Source of the DNA: Nostocales cyanobacterium LEGE 12452
Lineage (GTDB): Bacteria; Cyanobacteriota; Cyanobacteriia; Cyanobacteriales; Nostocaceae
Length of the DNA: 62,462 nt
Direction of reading: 5' to 3'
Assembly: GCA_015206945.1 (NCBI GenBank)
Contig: JADEXV010000012.1
Span: 1 to 62,462 of the forward strand
Each line of letters starts with the position of its first letter. Positions within the stretch are counted from its first letter, which is position 1. Position numbers and translations under genes: made by a program. Under the pieces are notes generated by a model. It made no database searches. It was given only the letters and a program-made list of their open reading frames with translations, and had not been told where the DNA came from. Shown here in pieces: positions 61,766 through 62,462 of this stretch.

Positions 61766-62462
61766 TTAAATTGAAGATGCTACCTGAATACCATGTGTAA
61801 TTGTCCGAGTCACAAACAATTCTAAGTCTTCATCAACAATTGCTTCCCTGACTTGCCGCAAAACTAGTTCTGCCTGCTGTTGAGACTCAAAAAGAGCAAA
61901 AACTGTTGGCCCAGAACCAGACATCATTGTTCCTAAAACGCCTTCCTGATTAGCAAATACTTCCCGCAATTGCAAGACTTGCGGATAGGCTGGCAATACC
62001 ACGCGCTCTAAATCATTATGCAATTTTTGGGCAATTTCTCTCGTATTTTTATCCAGGATAGATTTTACTATTGCTCCTGAATGAACTGCATTAGCACGCT
62101 CTGCCAAGTTGCCGCTATCTCTAATATAAGAATTACCAAACTGGTGTCGATAGGTTTTGTATGCCCAAGGGGTGGAAACTTCCAGACTGCGGTATTTCCC
62201 CAATACTATATATATATTATCTAAACTCGGCAGAGGAGAAAGTTGTTCACCCCTACCTGTTGCGATCGCTGTTCCACCCGCTACACAGAACGGTACATCT
62301 GAACCGAGTGTACCTCCCAACTCCTCTAATTCTGACTGAGTTAGCCCCAACTTCCACAGTAAATCTATCCCCACCAACACAGCTGCTGCATTCGTCGAAC
62401 CTCCAGCCAACCCAGCAGCTACAGGAATCTGCTTGTTAACGGTAATCTCCACACCCCCATAT
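61766..62462 (-). CDS. ispE: 4-diphosphocytidyl-2-C-methyl-D-erythritol kinase IspE (5' end outside window)
   Basis: IspE phosphorylates CDP-methylerythritol in the MEP isoprenoid pathway. The part in the window starts in frame (YGGVEITVNKQIPVAAGLAGG), has the GHMP ATP loop PVAAGLAGGSTNAAAVL, LGSDVPFCVAGGTAIATGRGE and the C-terminal MMSGSGPTVFALF. The GTG at 62452 is internal, not the true start, because the sequence before it is also IspE-like; about 80 N-terminal residues are missing. Confidence 0.95.
   Translation of the reverse strand, partial: YGGVEITVNKQIPVAAGLAGGSTNAAAVLVGIDLLWKLGLTQSELEELGGTLGSDVPFCVAGGTAIATGRGEQLSPLPSLDNIYIVLGKYRSLEVSTPWAYKTYRHQFGNSYIRDSGNLAERANAVHSGAIVKSILDKNTREIAQKLHNDLERVVLPAYPQVLQLREVFANQEGVLGTMMSGSGPTVFALFESQQQAELVLRQVREAIVDEDLELFVTRTITHGIQVASSI

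Overview
The window is a 62.5 kb piece of chromosome from a filamentous, heterocyst-forming cyanobacterium (Nostocales: Nostoc, Anabaena or a close relative). The grounds are the cyanobacterial-type nif cluster with hesA, hesB and fdxH, an uptake hydrogenase without a Tat signal, many GCGATCGC (HIP1) octamers, heptanucleotide tandem repeats of the TCATTGG/ATGACAA type, and a nifD gene split by a programmed excision element. Gene names rest on reading translations and motifs by eye; no database was searched.

Positions 1-10080 are the nifK-proximal part of a nifD element. Its right border is the 11-base repeat GGATTACTCCG (10070-10080), which runs in frame into the last 52 codons of nifD. The left border, the 5' part of nifD and nifH lie outside the window. 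The element carries xisA, the tyrosine recombinase that would excise it, 0.2 kb from the border. It also carries xisH/xisI homologues, a PIN toxin-antitoxin pair, a Uma2-type nuclease, a methyltransferase, a dienelactone hydrolase, a DUF2267 protein, an orphan protein and a histidine kinase with a broken N-terminus.

Positions 10.1-24.5 kb are the nif region: nifD 3' end, nifK, a Mo-nitrogenase-associated small protein, nifE, nifN, nifX, a DUF269 gene, a DUF683 gene, nifW, hesA, hesB, fdxH, feoA-like and an opposing mop gene. Then come a P-loop protein, a homocitrate synthase of LYS20 rather than NifV type, an ankyrin protein, a SagB-type nitroreductase and a 124-residue protein of unknown function. 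Together these cover nitrogenase beta subunit, FeMo-cofactor scaffold and carriers, Fe-S assembly, the electron donor, molybdate binding and homocitrate supply.

Positions 24.5-45.1 kb deal mostly with hydrogen recycling. HupW matures HupL, hupSL encode the uptake hydrogenase, and an extended hyp cluster follows: TPR protein, two small membrane proteins, a NifU/Rieske fusion, an NHL propeller, then hypF, C, D, E, A and B. Between them lie decayed toxin-antitoxin genes, an HxlR/SDR divergent pair, a cold-shock/DUF1294 protein and Rpn-type nuclease genes.

Positions 45.1-62.5 kb are more mixed: unknown small proteins, a second copy of the 124-residue family beside a flavin monooxygenase, cysK, a LabA/NYN protein, a two-component pair, a divergent succinyl-CoA-ligase-like pair lacking the catalytic histidine, a large membrane-anchored protein, tRNA-Gly(CCC), a GerMN lipoprotein, DUF3082 and the start-truncated ispE at the right edge.

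The least described elements are a terminator-like hairpin in the xisA leader, the duplicated 124-residue family next to two different flavoenzymes, the LYS20-type homocitrate synthase with its P-loop partner, two roughly 160-bp MITE-like elements, and start codons supplied by heptanucleotide repeats.
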